The notes: generated by a model not told the origin, from the sequence alone. A DNA stretch of 64,000 nt from Bradyrhizobium sp. Y36 (GCF_002531575.1 NZ_NWTI01000022.1:62001-126000); one strand, 5' to 3'; positions 45,755 to 55,415 are shown, numbered from the stretch's first letter. Program-made: numbers and translations.

Positions 45755-46168
45755 TCAGCGCTTGTCGGGACCTTCGCGAGCTGCGATCTGCTCGACGAGA
45801 TCGACGATCGAGCGGCGCATCTTCGAATCGGTGATTCGCGTGAACGCCTTGGTCAAGGCCAGGCCCTCGGAGGTCGCGAGGAAATCCGAGACGTAAGACG
45901 GCGAGGCGCCTTCGCTGAAGCCATCCGGCCCGGGCACGCCGCTCGGGCCGCCCTCGAACAGGAATGACACCGGCACCTGCAGAATCTCGGCGATCTGCTG
46001 GATCCGGCTCGCGCCGACCCGGTTGGTGCCCTTCTCGTATTTCTGGATCTGCTGGAAAGTCAGGCCCAAAGCTTCACCGAGCTTTTCCTGGCTCATGCCC
46101 AACATGATGCGGCGCATACGCACGCGACTGCCGACATATTTGTCAACAGGGTTGGGCGCTTTCGACAT
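45755..46168 (-). CDS. XRE-family regulator, PraR-like
   Basis: A 137-residue regulator. The helix-turn-helix MLGMSQEKLGEALGLTFQQI, followed by YEKGTNRVGASR, is close to PraR of Rhizobium and Azorhizobium, which control biofilm, quorum-sensing and symbiosis genes. The C-terminal third has a short conserved helix (SKMRRSIVDLVEQIA). It stands alone downstream of lnt across 222 bp, in which I see only AT-rich likely promoter sequence. Confidence 0.88.
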   Translation of the reverse strand: MSKAPNPVDKYVGSRVRMRRIMLGMSQEKLGEALGLTFQQIQKYEKGTNRVGASRIQQIAEILQVPVSFLFEGGPSGVPGPDGFSEGASPSYVSDFLATSEGLALTKAFTRITDSKMRRSIVDLVEQIAAREGPDKR

Positions 46169-46390
46169 TTCCTCAGCCCTCCAAACACCACCTTCAGCGC
46201 AATCAATTGGAGTGCCTCAGGTGCAAGCAACGTCAAATCAAACCCTGTTATTGGGAAACATTGCGGAGAAATTTAGCAATGCACCACTGTCTTTTGCAGT
46301 CGGTGCAGAATGGGGAGCCTGCGTGCAGTCTGTCAACCGTGGGAGTACGGTTGTCAAAAGCTTCCGGCCGCGCTGGCGGCGAAGCTGCGA

Positions 46391-48004
46391 TCAGCGCTGC
46401 GACTGGGCGACACGCCGGCGAACGGCCAGAAACACGGCCAGCGCGACGAGCATGGCGGCGGGCACGTCGCCCACGCGCGCATAGAGGGTTGGCGGGATCG
46501 CGGCGGGCAGGCTTGCATCCAAAATGCCTTCGATTCCAAGTCCGAGGCTGGCAACGGTGCGGCCCACCGGATCGATCACCGCGGAGACGCCGGTGTTGGC
46601 AGAGCGGACAAGCGGCAATCCGAGCTCGATCGCGCGCATCCGCGACTGCTCCAGATGCTGATAGGGGCCTGTCGAGATGCCGAACCAGCCGTCATTGGTG
46701 AGGTTCACGATCCAGCCCGGACGTTCGTTGCGTCCCGCCACTTCGCCGGGAAAGATTGCTTCGTAACAGATCAGCGGCAGCGCGGGCGGTGCACCGGGTA
46801 CCGGCAATGCATGGCGCACCGTGCCGGGAATGAAGCCCCCGCGCACACGCGTCAGTTGCTCGAAGCCGAGTTTCTCCATCAACGCCTGATAGGGAAGAAA
46901 TTCGCCGAACGGCACCAGATGGAGCTTGTCATAGACCGCAAGCACGCTGCCGTCATGATCGATCACATAGATCGAATTATAGGCACGCGTGATCGGGGTA
47001 CCCCGCGGCAGATCGGGCGCGCGGACCGAGCCCGTGATCAGCACGGTGCCTTTCGGCAGGAGATCGGCGATCTCTGCCATCGCGTCGGCTTCGCGGGTCA
47101 GGAAGAACGGAAAGGCGGATTCGGGCCAAATCAGGATCGTGGCATCGCGCACGCCGGTCGATTGCGGGCCGGAGGCACGGTCCGACAGGGCGAGATACTT
47201 CTTCATCACTTCCGCCTTGGCGGCGTAGTTGAATTTCGCGTCCTGCTGGAGGTTCGGCTGCATCAGGCGGAGCTTGGCGCCCGATACCATCGTGGTCGGA
47301 TGCAGCGACAGGCGGATCGCGCCGAAGATGCTCATGACAATCAACAGCGCAATTGCCGCCGCCGGCACGCGCCATTGCAGGCGGCGATCGGGCGCGCGAT
47401 CGATCAGCGTCGCGGGGCTCGCGAAGATCGCAACGGTCAGGAAGGTCATGCCCCACAGGCCGATCAGCGAGGCGGTCTGCGCCAGCGGCAGCGGCTCGGA
47501 CAGCGCATAACCGAACGCGTTCCAGGGAAAGCCGGTCAGTGCGTGGCCGCGCAGCCATTCGCTGACGGTGAGGCTTGCCGCGAGCGCAAGCACGCGGGTG
47601 GCGTTCTTGGTCCAGAGCAGCCGCGCCAGCGCAAAGCCGATGGCTGTGAAGATGGACAGATAAGCCGGCAGGCCGAGCACGGCGAACGGCGTCAGCCAGG
47701 CGAACACGTCGGCATCGACGAAGAAAGCGTAGCCGATCCAGTACAGGCCGGGGACGAAATAGCCGAGCCCGAACCAGTAGCCGGTCAATGCTGCGGCAGG
47801 GACGCCGCCATATCGTCCGGCGCCGGTGCCGTCGATCAGCCAGACCAGCACTGGAAAGGTGATGAACAGCACTGGAAAGACACTGAACGGCGCCAGTGCC
47901 AGCACCGACAGCGCGCCGCACCCCATCGCGACGACGGCGCGCTTCCATCCCCAGGTGAGGATGATGGCAAGCGCAATCTGCCGAACGCGCTGCAGCGGGC
48001 TCAC
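46391..48004 (-). CDS. lnt: Apolipoprotein N-acyltransferase
   Basis: A 537-residue inner-membrane enzyme that adds the third acyl chain to lipoproteins. Multiple N-terminal membrane helices are followed by a nitrilase-like domain: the catalytic Glu region WPESAFPF, Lys in YDKLHLVPFGE and the nucleophile Cys in LPLICYEAIFPGE. It starts with GTG at 48004, overlapping the stop of the CorC-like gene, as in other alphaproteobacteria and E. coli ybeX-lnt. Confidence 0.96.
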   Translation of the reverse strand: MSPLQRVRQIALAIILTWGWKRAVVAMGCGALSVLALAPFSVFPVLFITFPVLVWLIDGTGAGRYGGVPAAALTGYWFGLGYFVPGLYWIGYAFFVDADVFAWLTPFAVLGLPAYLSIFTAIGFALARLLWTKNATRVLALAASLTVSEWLRGHALTGFPWNAFGYALSEPLPLAQTASLIGLWGMTFLTVAIFASPATLIDRAPDRRLQWRVPAAAIALLIVMSIFGAIRLSLHPTTMVSGAKLRLMQPNLQQDAKFNYAAKAEVMKKYLALSDRASGPQSTGVRDATILIWPESAFPFFLTREADAMAEIADLLPKGTVLITGSVRAPDLPRGTPITRAYNSIYVIDHDGSVLAVYDKLHLVPFGEFLPYQALMEKLGFEQLTRVRGGFIPGTVRHALPVPGAPPALPLICYEAIFPGEVAGRNERPGWIVNLTNDGWFGISTGPYQHLEQSRMRAIELGLPLVRSANTGVSAVIDPVGRTVASLGLGIEGILDASLPAAIPPTLYARVGDVPAAMLVALAVFLAVRRRVAQSQR

Positions 48005-49119
48005 TGTTGGCTGGTCCCGTCGCTTGGCGGCGGGCTCTGCGTGTCGCTGGCGGGCGGTTGACCGCCGTCCGGCGGGGCCTCGCGGCGGGTTCTCTCACGC
48101 TGGGTTCGCGGCGCCGGCCGTTCCTTGCGCGTCGCGATGCGCAGCCGCTTGACGCGGCGCGGATCGGCATCGAGCACCTCGATCTCGTAAGTACCGGGGC
48201 CGGAGATCACTTCGCCGCGCACCGGCAGGCGTCCGACGAAGCTGACGAGATAGCCGCCCAGCGTCTCCACCTCCTCGCCGGCTTCGCCGGTGACGAAATC
48301 CTCGCCGATCACCGAGCGGACGTCGTCGAGGCTGGCGCGCGCGTCGGCGATGAAGGCGTTGTCGGGCAGGCGCACGATCGACGGCGGCTCGTCGCTGTCG
48401 TGCTCGTCGTCGATCTCGCCGACGATCTGCTCGACGATGTCCTCGAGCGAAACCAGCCCGTCGCTGCCGCCATATTCGTCGACGACGAGCGCAAGGTGAA
48501 TGCGCGTGGCCTGCATCTGCGCGAGCAGGTCGATCGCCCGCATCGACGGCGGCACGTAGAGCAGTTTGCGGATGATGCGCGCGTCCTCGAGCGGCATCGC
48601 GAGATCAACGGCACGCAAATCGAGCCCGGCCGGCAGCGGCTTCTTGCGCTTGGTCTTGGTGGCTTCCGAGACGCGGGCGCGCGCGGTCATGAAGGCGAGC
48701 AGATCGCGGATGTGGACGATGCCGACGGGATCGTCGAGCGTCTCGTTGTAGACCACGAGGCGGGAATGGCCGGCGCTCTCGAAGCGATCCATCAATTCGC
48801 CGAGCGGGATGTCCCGCTTCACCGCGACGACGTCGGCACGATGCACCATGACGTCGGCGATGCGGCGCTCGTGCAGACCCAGGATGTTGCGCAGCATGGT
48901 GCGCTCGACCGCCGAGAAGCCGGTGTCGTCAGGCGTCGTCGCGTCGAGCACGACCTGAAGGTCGTCGCGCACCGATCCCGCCTTCCAGCCGAACAGCGTG
49001 CGGATGGCGCGCAAGAGCCAGCCATCGGCGGTCGGGCGCATCACCTCGCCCTGTGTCACCACGGCCGGCAGGTTGGCCGTGTTGCGCGGATTGTCCTGAA
49101 TCGGGTCGGACTCCGGCAT
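48001..49119 (-). CDS. CorC/YbeX-like hemolysin-family CBS-domain protein
   Basis: A 372-residue cytoplasmic CBS-pair protein with a CorC_HlyC C-terminal domain and no N-terminal membrane domain. CBS motifs are seen in RIADVMVHRADVVAV and SRLVVYNETLDDPVG, and VDEYGGSDGLVSLEDI marks the second CBS unit. The C-terminal tail is Pro/Arg-rich. E. coli YbeX affects ribosome and RNA metabolism. The start at 49119 lies one base after the ybeY stop. Confidence 0.9.
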   Translation of the reverse strand: MPESDPIQDNPRNTANLPAVVTQGEVMRPTADGWLLRAIRTLFGWKAGSVRDDLQVVLDATTPDDTGFSAVERTMLRNILGLHERRIADVMVHRADVVAVKRDIPLGELMDRFESAGHSRLVVYNETLDDPVGIVHIRDLLAFMTARARVSEATKTKRKKPLPAGLDLRAVDLAMPLEDARIIRKLLYVPPSMRAIDLLAQMQATRIHLALVVDEYGGSDGLVSLEDIVEQIVGEIDDEHDSDEPPSIVRLPDNAFIADARASLDDVRSVIGEDFVTGEAGEEVETLGGYLVSFVGRLPVRGEVISGPGTYEIEVLDADPRRVKRLRIATRKERPAPRTQRERTRREAPPDGGQPPASDTQSPPPSDGTSQQ

Positions 49120-49120
49120 T

Positions 49121-49630
49121 TCAGTGTGCCCCCGCGCGGTCTGCATAGGGATCGGGGATTCCAAGGTGAGCCAGGATCTGCGTCTCCAGCGCTTCCATCT
49201 CCTCGGCGTCGCCGTCGTTCTCGTGGTCGTAGCCGACCAGGTGCAGGAAGCCGTGCACGGCGAGATGGCTCAAATGGTGGTCGAAAGGCTTGTGTTCCTC
49301 GTCGGCCTCGCGCCGCATGGTCTCGTAGGCGATCGCGATATCGCCGAGCATGCGTGGGGCATCGCCGGGCTTCCACTCGCCCTCCGGCTGGAGTGCGGGA
49401 AACGACAGTACGTTGGTCGGCTTGTCGATGCCGCGCCAGTTGCTGTTGAGGGTGCGGATGCCGGCATCATCGGTCAGCATCACGGCCACTTCGGCGTCGG
49501 CAACGTCTTCGTCGACACTCTCGGCGGCGGCTGCAACCGCGCGCTGGATCACGGCTTCGGAATCGGGCTCGCGCTGCCAGCAATCGGCAACGATGAGAAC
49601 CTCGGTCATGGGAAGATTGGGATGTGACAT
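49121..49630 (-). CDS. ybeY: Endoribonuclease YbeY
   Basis: A 169-residue metal-dependent RNase for 16S rRNA 3'-end maturation and ribosome quality control. The zinc site HGFLHLVGYDH and the RGIDKPTNVLSFP motif are intact. It lies between phoH and the CorC-like gene, the conserved order phoH-ybeY-ybeX-lnt. Confidence 0.96.
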   Translation of the reverse strand: MSHPNLPMTEVLIVADCWQREPDSEAVIQRAVAAAAESVDEDVADAEVAVMLTDDAGIRTLNSNWRGIDKPTNVLSFPALQPEGEWKPGDAPRMLGDIAIAYETMRREADEEHKPFDHHLSHLAVHGFLHLVGYDHENDGDAEEMEALETQILAHLGIPDPYADRAGAH

Positions 49631-49690
49631 TGTCTTTGTTCGGAACGATGGGCGCCGTGTCTGCGCCCCTATGGTCCGGCTGTTGTTCCG

Positions 49691-50746
49691 TCAGGATTTA
49701 TCGGCGGCCGGCCGCTGCGGCGAACCTTCATAGGCGGCGACGATCCGCGCCACGAGCTCGTGGCGGATCACGTCCTCGGCTTTGAAATGAACCTGGGCAA
49801 TGCCTTCGACCCCGCTCAGGAGCCGCGTTGCTTCGGCCAGGCCCGAGGTCTGGCCGTTCGGCAGGTCGATTTGCGAGGGATCGCCCGTCACGATCATGCG
49901 GCTGTTCTCGCCGAGGCGGGTCAAGAACATCTTCATCTGCATCGACGTGGTGTTCTGAGCCTCGTCCAGGATGATGGCGGCGTTGGTCAGCGTGCGGCCG
50001 CGCATGAAGGCGAGCGGCGCGATCTCGATCTCGCCGGTCTGGAGCGCACGCTCGACGATGCGCGCGTCCATGAGGTCGTAGAGCGCGTCGTAGATCGGAC
50101 GCAGATAAGGATCCACCTTCTCGCGGAGATCGCCGGGCAAGAAGCCGAGCCGCTCGCCGGCTTCCACCGCCGGACGCGACAGGATGATCTTGTCGACCTC
50201 CTTGCGCTCGAACAGTTGCGCGGCATGCGCGACCGCGAGCCAGGTCTTGCCGGTGCCGGCGGGGCCGATGCCGAACACCAGCTCGTGGCGCTTGAGAGCG
50301 CGGATGTAGGAGTCCTGCGCGGCGGTGCGCGCCCGCACCGGGCGCTTGCGCAGATTGATGCTGTCGAAGCTGGATTTGCTCGATTTGGCGTCGAACTCGA
50401 ACAGCGAGCCCTGCGCGATCACGGCGCGGATCGCGCCCTCGACCTCGCCCTGGTCGAGGTCCTGTCCCTTCACGGCTTGCGCGTACAGCATCTCCAGCAC
50501 GCGGCGTGCGGCGTCGCAACCGTCGCGCGTGCCGCCGATCGTGATGTGGTTGCCCTTGGAATCGACGACGACGCCGAGCCGCCGCTCGACCTGCGCCAGG
50601 TGCTGGCCGTACGGGCCGACCAGCGCGGATGCGGCGCGGTTGTCGTCGAAATCGATGACGACCTGGGTCTCGGGCGGAACTTGCATGTCGCGGTCAAATT
50701 TGCGGCTGGGAGCGATAGAAGACGAATCCGATGCGCTTTTTGGCAA
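49691..50746 (-). CDS. PhoH-family ATPase (PhoL/YbeZ)
   Basis: A 351-residue ATPase that works with YbeY on rRNA. An N-terminal KH-like region is followed by the P-loop GIGPAGTGKTWLAVA and Walker B region AAIILDEAQNT. The start is TTG at 50746, right after the miaB stop, with GGAG upstream; an ATG 60 bases downstream is an alternative. Confidence 0.93.
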   Translation of the reverse strand: MPKSASDSSSIAPSRKFDRDMQVPPETQVVIDFDDNRAASALVGPYGQHLAQVERRLGVVVDSKGNHITIGGTRDGCDAARRVLEMLYAQAVKGQDLDQGEVEGAIRAVIAQGSLFEFDAKSSKSSFDSINLRKRPVRARTAAQDSYIRALKRHELVFGIGPAGTGKTWLAVAHAAQLFERKEVDKIILSRPAVEAGERLGFLPGDLREKVDPYLRPIYDALYDLMDARIVERALQTGEIEIAPLAFMRGRTLTNAAIILDEAQNTTSMQMKMFLTRLGENSRMIVTGDPSQIDLPNGQTSGLAEATRLLSGVEGIAQVHFKAEDVIRHELVARIVAAYEGSPQRPAADKS

Positions 50747-50750
50747 GGGT

Positions 50751-52136
50751 TCAGGCTCCAGTGGCTTGCGATAAAGCGGGCTCGCGCGCAGTGGCGAGCT
50801 CGCCGAGGAAGCTGTAGCGCTCGAGGCTGTCGATCCTGACCGGCAGGATTCGTCCGATGATGTCGGGCGAGGCCATCACATGGGCGGGCTGGAGAAAGGC
50901 GGTGCGGCCGACGATCTGGCCGTCCTTGCGGGCGGTGCGTTCGAACAGCACATCGACCGTTGAGCCAATCGCAGCCTTGTTGAAGGCCGATTGCTGGCTG
51001 TCGATCAGTTCCTGGAGCCGCTCCAATCGCTGGTCCATCTCGGCGGGGGACACCGTCTCCTGCATGTCCGCGGCCGGCGTTCCCGGCCGGGCGGAGTATT
51101 TGAACGAATAAGCCGCAGCGTAGCCGATTTGCGTGACAAGCGCGAGAGTGGCGAGAAAATCTTGCTCGCTCTCGCCGGGGAAGCCGACGATAAAATCTGA
51201 TGAAAAAGCAATGTCTTGGCGCGCCGTGCGGAAACGGTCGACGACTCGCCGGTAATCATCGGCGGTATGTTTCCGGTTCATGGCGGCCAGAATCCGGTCC
51301 GAGCCCGACTGCACCGGCAGGTGCACGAACGGCATCAGGGCACCGAGGTCGCGATGGGCGGCGATCAGGCTGTCGTCGACGTCGCGCGGATGGCTGGTCG
51401 AGTAACGCAGCCGCGCAATGCCGGGAATGGTCACCAGATGCTCAAGCAGCCGGCCGAGCGGCCAGGCTTTCCCGTCCGGTCCCTCGCCATGATAGGCGTT
51501 GACGTTCTGTCCGATCAGCGTGAGCTCGCGCACGCCGTTGTCGGCGAGCCGCTTAACGTCGTCGACGATCTTCGCCACGGGACGGGAGACTTCCGAACCT
51601 CGCGTGTAGGGCACGACGCAGAAGGTGCAGAACTTGTCGCAGCCTTCCTGCACCGTGACGAAAGCGGAAATGCCGCGCGAGCGGATCGCATCGGGTTTCG
51701 GCTGGGCCAGGAAGCCGAACTTGTCCTGAGCCGGAAACTCGGTCTCGATCGCGCGGCCTTCGTCGCCGGCGCGTTTCAGCAGCTCCGGCAGATGATGATA
51801 GCTCTGCGGTCCCACCACGACGTCGACGACCGGCGCGCGGCGCACGATCTCCTCGCCCTCGGCCTGCGCCACGCAGCCGGCGACCGCGATCTGCATCGCG
51901 CGGCCCCCGCGCGCGGCCTCTTCCTTGGCGACGCGCAATCGGCCGAGCTCGGAATAGACCTTTTCGGAGGCCTTCTCGCGGATGTGGCAGGTATTGAGGA
52001 TGACGAGGTCGGCGTCCTCGGCGCTGGCCGTCTCCACGAATCCCTCGGGAGCCAGCGTGTCCACCATGCGCTGGGCATCGTAGACGTTCATCTGGCAGCC
52101 ATAAGATTTGATGTGCAGCTTGCGCGGCGGCGTCAT
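50751..52136 (-). CDS. miaB: tRNA-2-methylthio-N6-dimethylallyladenosine synthase
   Basis: A 461-residue radical-SAM methylthiotransferase that converts i6A37 to ms2i6A37. The radical SAM cluster is GCDKFCTFCVVPYTRG. The N-terminal UPF0004 domain supplies SYGCQMNVYD and two further Cys for the second cluster; a TRAM domain is at the C-terminus. It heads miaB-phoH-ybeY-corC-lnt. Confidence 0.97.
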   Translation of the reverse strand: MTPPRKLHIKSYGCQMNVYDAQRMVDTLAPEGFVETASAEDADLVILNTCHIREKASEKVYSELGRLRVAKEEAARGGRAMQIAVAGCVAQAEGEEIVRRAPVVDVVVGPQSYHHLPELLKRAGDEGRAIETEFPAQDKFGFLAQPKPDAIRSRGISAFVTVQEGCDKFCTFCVVPYTRGSEVSRPVAKIVDDVKRLADNGVRELTLIGQNVNAYHGEGPDGKAWPLGRLLEHLVTIPGIARLRYSTSHPRDVDDSLIAAHRDLGALMPFVHLPVQSGSDRILAAMNRKHTADDYRRVVDRFRTARQDIAFSSDFIVGFPGESEQDFLATLALVTQIGYAAAYSFKYSARPGTPAADMQETVSPAEMDQRLERLQELIDSQQSAFNKAAIGSTVDVLFERTARKDGQIVGRTAFLQPAHVMASPDIIGRILPVRIDSLERYSFLGELATAREPALSQATGA

Positions 52137-52283
52137 GGAACCCGAAATGGAGGTGGAGGACGGCCTTCAGATATAGGCTGGAGAGGCGAAAATCCAGCGA
52201 TTGGAGGCCAAAGAGATCGTTCGGGCGTCCCTTGAGACGGGCAAATTGCCGAATTCCGAGGGTTTGGTGCGAGAATCCGGCTT

Positions 52284-52961
52284 TTAGCCGGCGGCCGTCG
52301 CCGCGAGCCGCCGGACCAGCTCCGGCAACTGCCGCATATCGTCGAATGTCAGGCTGGCGCCGGCCGCCCGCAGCCGTTCGGCATGGCCCGGCGGGCAGTG
52401 GCCGCCGCCGTGAAAGCCCAGCACGGTCATCCCGGCGGCGTGTGCGCCTGTGACCCCGGGGATGCTGTCCTCGATCACGAGGCACCGCTCCGGCGCGATC
52501 TTCATCTGGGCGGCGGCGAACAGGAACAGGTCGGGCGCCGGCTTGCCGCGCGCGACCTGGCTCGCGGAAAAGATGTTCGGGGCGAGCAGGTCGTAGAGCC
52601 CGGCGCAAGTGAGGCCGTGATGGATCTTGTCCGGCGTGCCGCTGGACGCAACGCATTTGGGCAGATCGATCGCGGCGATCGCTGCGGCCACATGGGTGAT
52701 CGGCTGCAAGTCGCTGGCGTAGGATTGCAGCGTCGCCGCATTGATCTGCTGCTCCAGATCGTCGGGGAGACTGCGGCCGATTTCCTGTTCGACCATCCGC
52801 CGCGCGTCTTTCTCGGAGACGCCGAGGAAGCGGACCAGCACCTGCTCCGACGTGATCGGATAGCCGTGCCGCGTCAGCACGTCGGCATGTGCGCGACAGG
52901 AGATCACCTCGCTGTCCACGAGCACGCCGTCGCAATCGAAGATGATGAGGCCGACGGGCAC
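52284..52961 (-). CDS. HAD-superfamily phosphatase (beta-phosphoglucomutase-like)
   Basis: A 225-residue HAD hydrolase. Motif I FDCDGVLVDSE has the nucleophile Asp; motif II VASSGTPDK, motif III Lys in ARGKPAPDLF and motif IV VIEDSIPG are in order, with a helical cap. The substrate is unknown. The start is GTG at 52961, directly before the fur stop. The 147-bp gap to miaB shows nothing special. Confidence 0.9.
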   Translation of the reverse strand: MPVGLIIFDCDGVLVDSEVISCRAHADVLTRHGYPITSEQVLVRFLGVSEKDARRMVEQEIGRSLPDDLEQQINAATLQSYASDLQPITHVAAAIAAIDLPKCVASSGTPDKIHHGLTCAGLYDLLAPNIFSASQVARGKPAPDLFLFAAAQMKIAPERCLVIEDSIPGVTGAHAAGMTVLGFHGGGHCPPGHAERLRAAGASLTFDDMRQLPELVRRLAATAAG

Positions 52962-53417
52962 TTAGTTGGTGGGCTTGTCGTCGTCGAGCGGGACGCAATA
53001 GAGCTCGAGGCGGTGGTCGACCAGCTTGTAGCCGAGCTTGCGGGCGATCTCTGCCTGCAGCTTCTCGATCTCTTCGGAGGTGAATTCGATCACCTTGCCG
53101 TCCCTGAGATTGATGAGGTGGTCGTGATGGCTGTCGCGCATCGTCTCGTAGCGCGCGCGGCCCTCGCGAAAATCGTGACGCTCGATGATGCCGGCGTCCT
53201 CGAACAGCTTGACGGTGCGATACACGGTCGAGATCGAGATCTTGTCGTCGACGGCGACGCAGCGCCGGTACAGTTCCTCGACGTCGGGATGATCGACCGC
53301 CTCCGCGAGCACGCGGGCGATGACACGGCGTTGCTCGGTCATGCGCATGCCGGTGGCTGCACAGCGCGCCTCGATGCCGGACGCCTTGGATGCGGAGGAG
53401 GGTTTAAGTCCAGTCAT
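52962..53417 (-). CDS. fur: Ferric uptake regulator Fur
   Basis: A 151-residue metalloregulator. The winged-helix region RMTEQRRVIARVLAE and ISISTVYRTVKLFEDAG binds DNA, and the metal-binding cluster is DSHHDHLINLRDGKVIEF. In Bradyrhizobium, Fur also controls irr, which is present at 19.6-20.1 kb with a candidate site. The start at 53417 gives the usual MTGLKPSS opening rather than 53453. Confidence 0.97.
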   Translation of the reverse strand: MTGLKPSSASKASGIEARCAATGMRMTEQRRVIARVLAEAVDHPDVEELYRRCVAVDDKISISTVYRTVKLFEDAGIIERHDFREGRARYETMRDSHHDHLINLRDGKVIEFTSEEIEKLQAEIARKLGYKLVDHRLELYCVPLDDDKPTN

Positions 53418-53455
53418 GTGTTGTCTGCCTGACGGGGCGCTTTCTGCCATCAATA

Positions 53456-53941
53456 TTACGACAAGTCACGCCGCATCAGAAGGGCGTTCAATTGTTCCCC
53501 GTTCGGCTGCTTATAGTAGCGTTCGCGGCGTCCGACCACCACGAATCCACACCTGTCGTAGAGCCGACGTGCCGGCTGGTTGTTTTCCTCGACTTCGAGA
53601 AATATTGTGCGCACGCCGCGCCCCGCGAGGTGGCCGAGATGGGTCATCAGCAGCGTGCGGGAGAGGCCGCGGCCGCGATAGGCCTCGTCCACCGCGACCG
53701 AGAGGATTTCCGCCTCGTCCGCGCCGATCCGCGACACCGCGAATCCGATGGTTCTGCGGCCGAGGCGCAGCCGATGCATCAGCGTGTTGCGCTCGCTGAG
53801 CATGCTCTCGAATTCGCCTTCGCCCCAGCCGTGCGCGAAGGAGGCGGCGTGAAGCTGCGCCAGCCGTGCGACGTCGCGCACGGAAGCCGGCTCGACGGCG
53901 GCGGTCCCGCCGCGCCACCATTCCGACAGCCAACTCATCAT
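53456..53941 (-). CDS. rimI: Ribosomal protein S18-alanine N-acetyltransferase
   Basis: A 161-residue GNAT enzyme that acetylates the N-terminal Ala of S18. ILSVAVDEAYRGRGLSRTLL is the acetyl-CoA loop, and LEVEENNQPARRLYDRCGF is typical of RimI. The start overlaps the tsaB stop as ATGA; tsaB-rimI pairing is widely conserved. Confidence 0.93.
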   Translation of the reverse strand: MMSWLSEWWRGGTAAVEPASVRDVARLAQLHAASFAHGWGEGEFESMLSERNTLMHRLRLGRRTIGFAVSRIGADEAEILSVAVDEAYRGRGLSRTLLMTHLGHLAGRGVRTIFLEVEENNQPARRLYDRCGFVVVGRRERYYKQPNGEQLNALLMRRDLS

Positions 53942-54633
53942 GAGCTTGCGGCTTGTGCTGCAAATGGCGGCTGTGCCGGCGGCTTTGCGTCGGGCGCCTT
54001 CAGATAGAACGGCCGTGCCGGATTCGTCTCGGGGTCGGCCGCGGCGCCGAGCCATGCGACCCAACCGATGTCGGGCGCGGGCTGCGCATCGACCGCGACC
54101 GGTTGTTCGCTGTCTTTCGTCCAACGCTCGGCGAGGATGTTTGCGGCGTTGCCGACCAGATGCGGCGCGCCGAATTGCGAGGCGGCGATCGCCTCGTCGA
54201 TGGAAGCGACGCGCGGCCGCACCAACTGACTGCCATCGCCGGCGACGATCTGGAAATAGACATGGTCGTGCCGCGCATCGATTGCGGAGATCACCGGCGC
54301 CGATTTGCTCTGGCCGACGACGGTGGCGGCATAGGCCGACAGGGTGGTGAGGCCGACGGCGGGCCGTCCGGCAGCGAGCGCGAGGCCGCGCGCCGCCGAA
54401 ATGCCGACGCGCAGGCCGGTGAAACTTCCGGGGCCGACCGTGACCGCGATCCGGTCGAGGGCGGTGAAGGCGAGGCCGGCCGATTGCATCACGCGTGCAA
54501 TCATCGGCATCAGGGCCTCGGCGTGGCCGCGCTTCATGAGGAGCTGCTCCTGCGCGCGCAACTCGGCCGCTTCGGTGTCGAGCACGGCGACGGAGCAGGC
54601 GTCGAGCGCGGTATCGATGGCAAGGATCAGCAT
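53938..54633 (-). CDS. tsaB: tRNA t6A37 threonylcarbamoyltransferase subunit TsaB
   Basis: A 231-residue partner of TsaD in threonylcarbamoyladenosine synthesis. MLILAIDTALDACSVAV, the RIAVTVGPGSFTGLRVGI signature and LAAGRPAVGLTTL are characteristic. The start at 54633 places the conserved opening at residue 1. TsaE, which acts in the same complex, is encoded at 375-1901. Confidence 0.95.
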   Translation of the reverse strand: MLILAIDTALDACSVAVLDTEAAELRAQEQLLMKRGHAEALMPMIARVMQSAGLAFTALDRIAVTVGPGSFTGLRVGISAARGLALAAGRPAVGLTTLSAYAATVVGQSKSAPVISAIDARHDHVYFQIVAGDGSQLVRPRVASIDEAIAASQFGAPHLVGNAANILAERWTKDSEQPVAVDAQPAPDIGWVAWLGAAADPETNPARPFYLKAPDAKPPAQPPFAAQAASS

Positions 54634-54737
54634 GAACAAGCGAATGGCGAGTGATGAATGGTGAGCAGTCTAGCGAAGCACGCGCCTATCCGCCATTCAT
54701 CACACACGATCTGCAGGCCCCCGATATGGCTTACTTC

Positions 54738-54826
54738 GTAGGGTGGGCAAAGGCGCACTTGCGGCGTGCCCACCGCCCTTATCTTATGGCAGAAAAGGTG
54801 GGCACGCTTCGCTTTGCCCACCCTAC
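54738..54826. repeat. GTAGGGTGGGCAAA inverted repeat
   Basis: GTAGGGTGGGCAAAGGCGCA on the left faces CGCTTCGCTTTGCCCACCCTAC on the right around a spacer that carries GCGTGCCCACC and GGTGGGCACGC, so two nested inverted pairs are present. It is a third repeat family, in the 212-bp gap between tsaB and the NifU-domain gene. Confidence 0.75.
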
Positions 54827-54845
54827 GGCACCTACGATGCCGCTC

Positions 54846-55415
54846 TCACATCGGCCGGACTTCGACCACGTCGGGCACGAAATGCTTCAGCAAATTCTGG
54901 ATGCCGTGCTGGAGCGTCGCGGTCGATGACGGGCAGCCGGAGCAGGCGCCCTTCATGTGGAGATAGACCACGCCGTCCTTGAAGCCGCGGAAGGTGATGT
55001 CGCCGCCGTCATTGGCCACCGCCGGCCGTACGCGGGTCTCGATCAGATCCTTGATCATGTCGACCGTCTCGGCATCGGCCTCGTCGAAGAACTCGTCCTC
55101 GTCGTCGAGGTCGGCATCATCCTGAGCCGCACCGTCGGCGAGGAGCGGCGCGCCGGACATGTAGTGCTCCATGATGGCACCGAGGATCGCGGGCTTGAGC
55201 TGCTGCCATTCACCGCCCGCCTTGGTCACGGTGATGAAGTCCGATCCGTAGAACACGCCGGTGACGCCGGGCACTTCGAACAGTTTTTCCGCCAGCGGCG
55301 AGCGCGTCGCGGCTTCGCGGCTCGCAAAATCCATCGGGCTGCCGTCGACCACGACGCGGCCGGGAATGAACTTCAGCGTGGCGGGATTGGGGGTGGCTTC
55401 GGTTTGAATGAACAT
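54846..55415 (-). CDS. NifU-domain Fe-S scaffold/carrier protein
   Basis: A 189-residue protein with an N-terminal Nfu_N domain (MFIQTEATPNPATLKFIPG) and C-terminal NifU domain whose CSGC (KGACSGCPSSTATL) holds an Fe-S cluster for delivery to target proteins. It belongs to the alphaproteobacterial and mitochondrial NFU1-like type, distinct from nitrogenase-specific NifU. Confidence 0.94.
   Translation of the reverse strand: MFIQTEATPNPATLKFIPGRVVVDGSPMDFASREAATRSPLAEKLFEVPGVTGVFYGSDFITVTKAGGEWQQLKPAILGAIMEHYMSGAPLLADGAAQDDADLDDEDEFFDEADAETVDMIKDLIETRVRPAVANDGGDITFRGFKDGVVYLHMKGACSGCPSSTATLQHGIQNLLKHFVPDVVEVRPM

Noticed and set aside
46310..48061. Open frame of 583 codons on the plus strand
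   Set aside because: Antisense to lnt; no family features.
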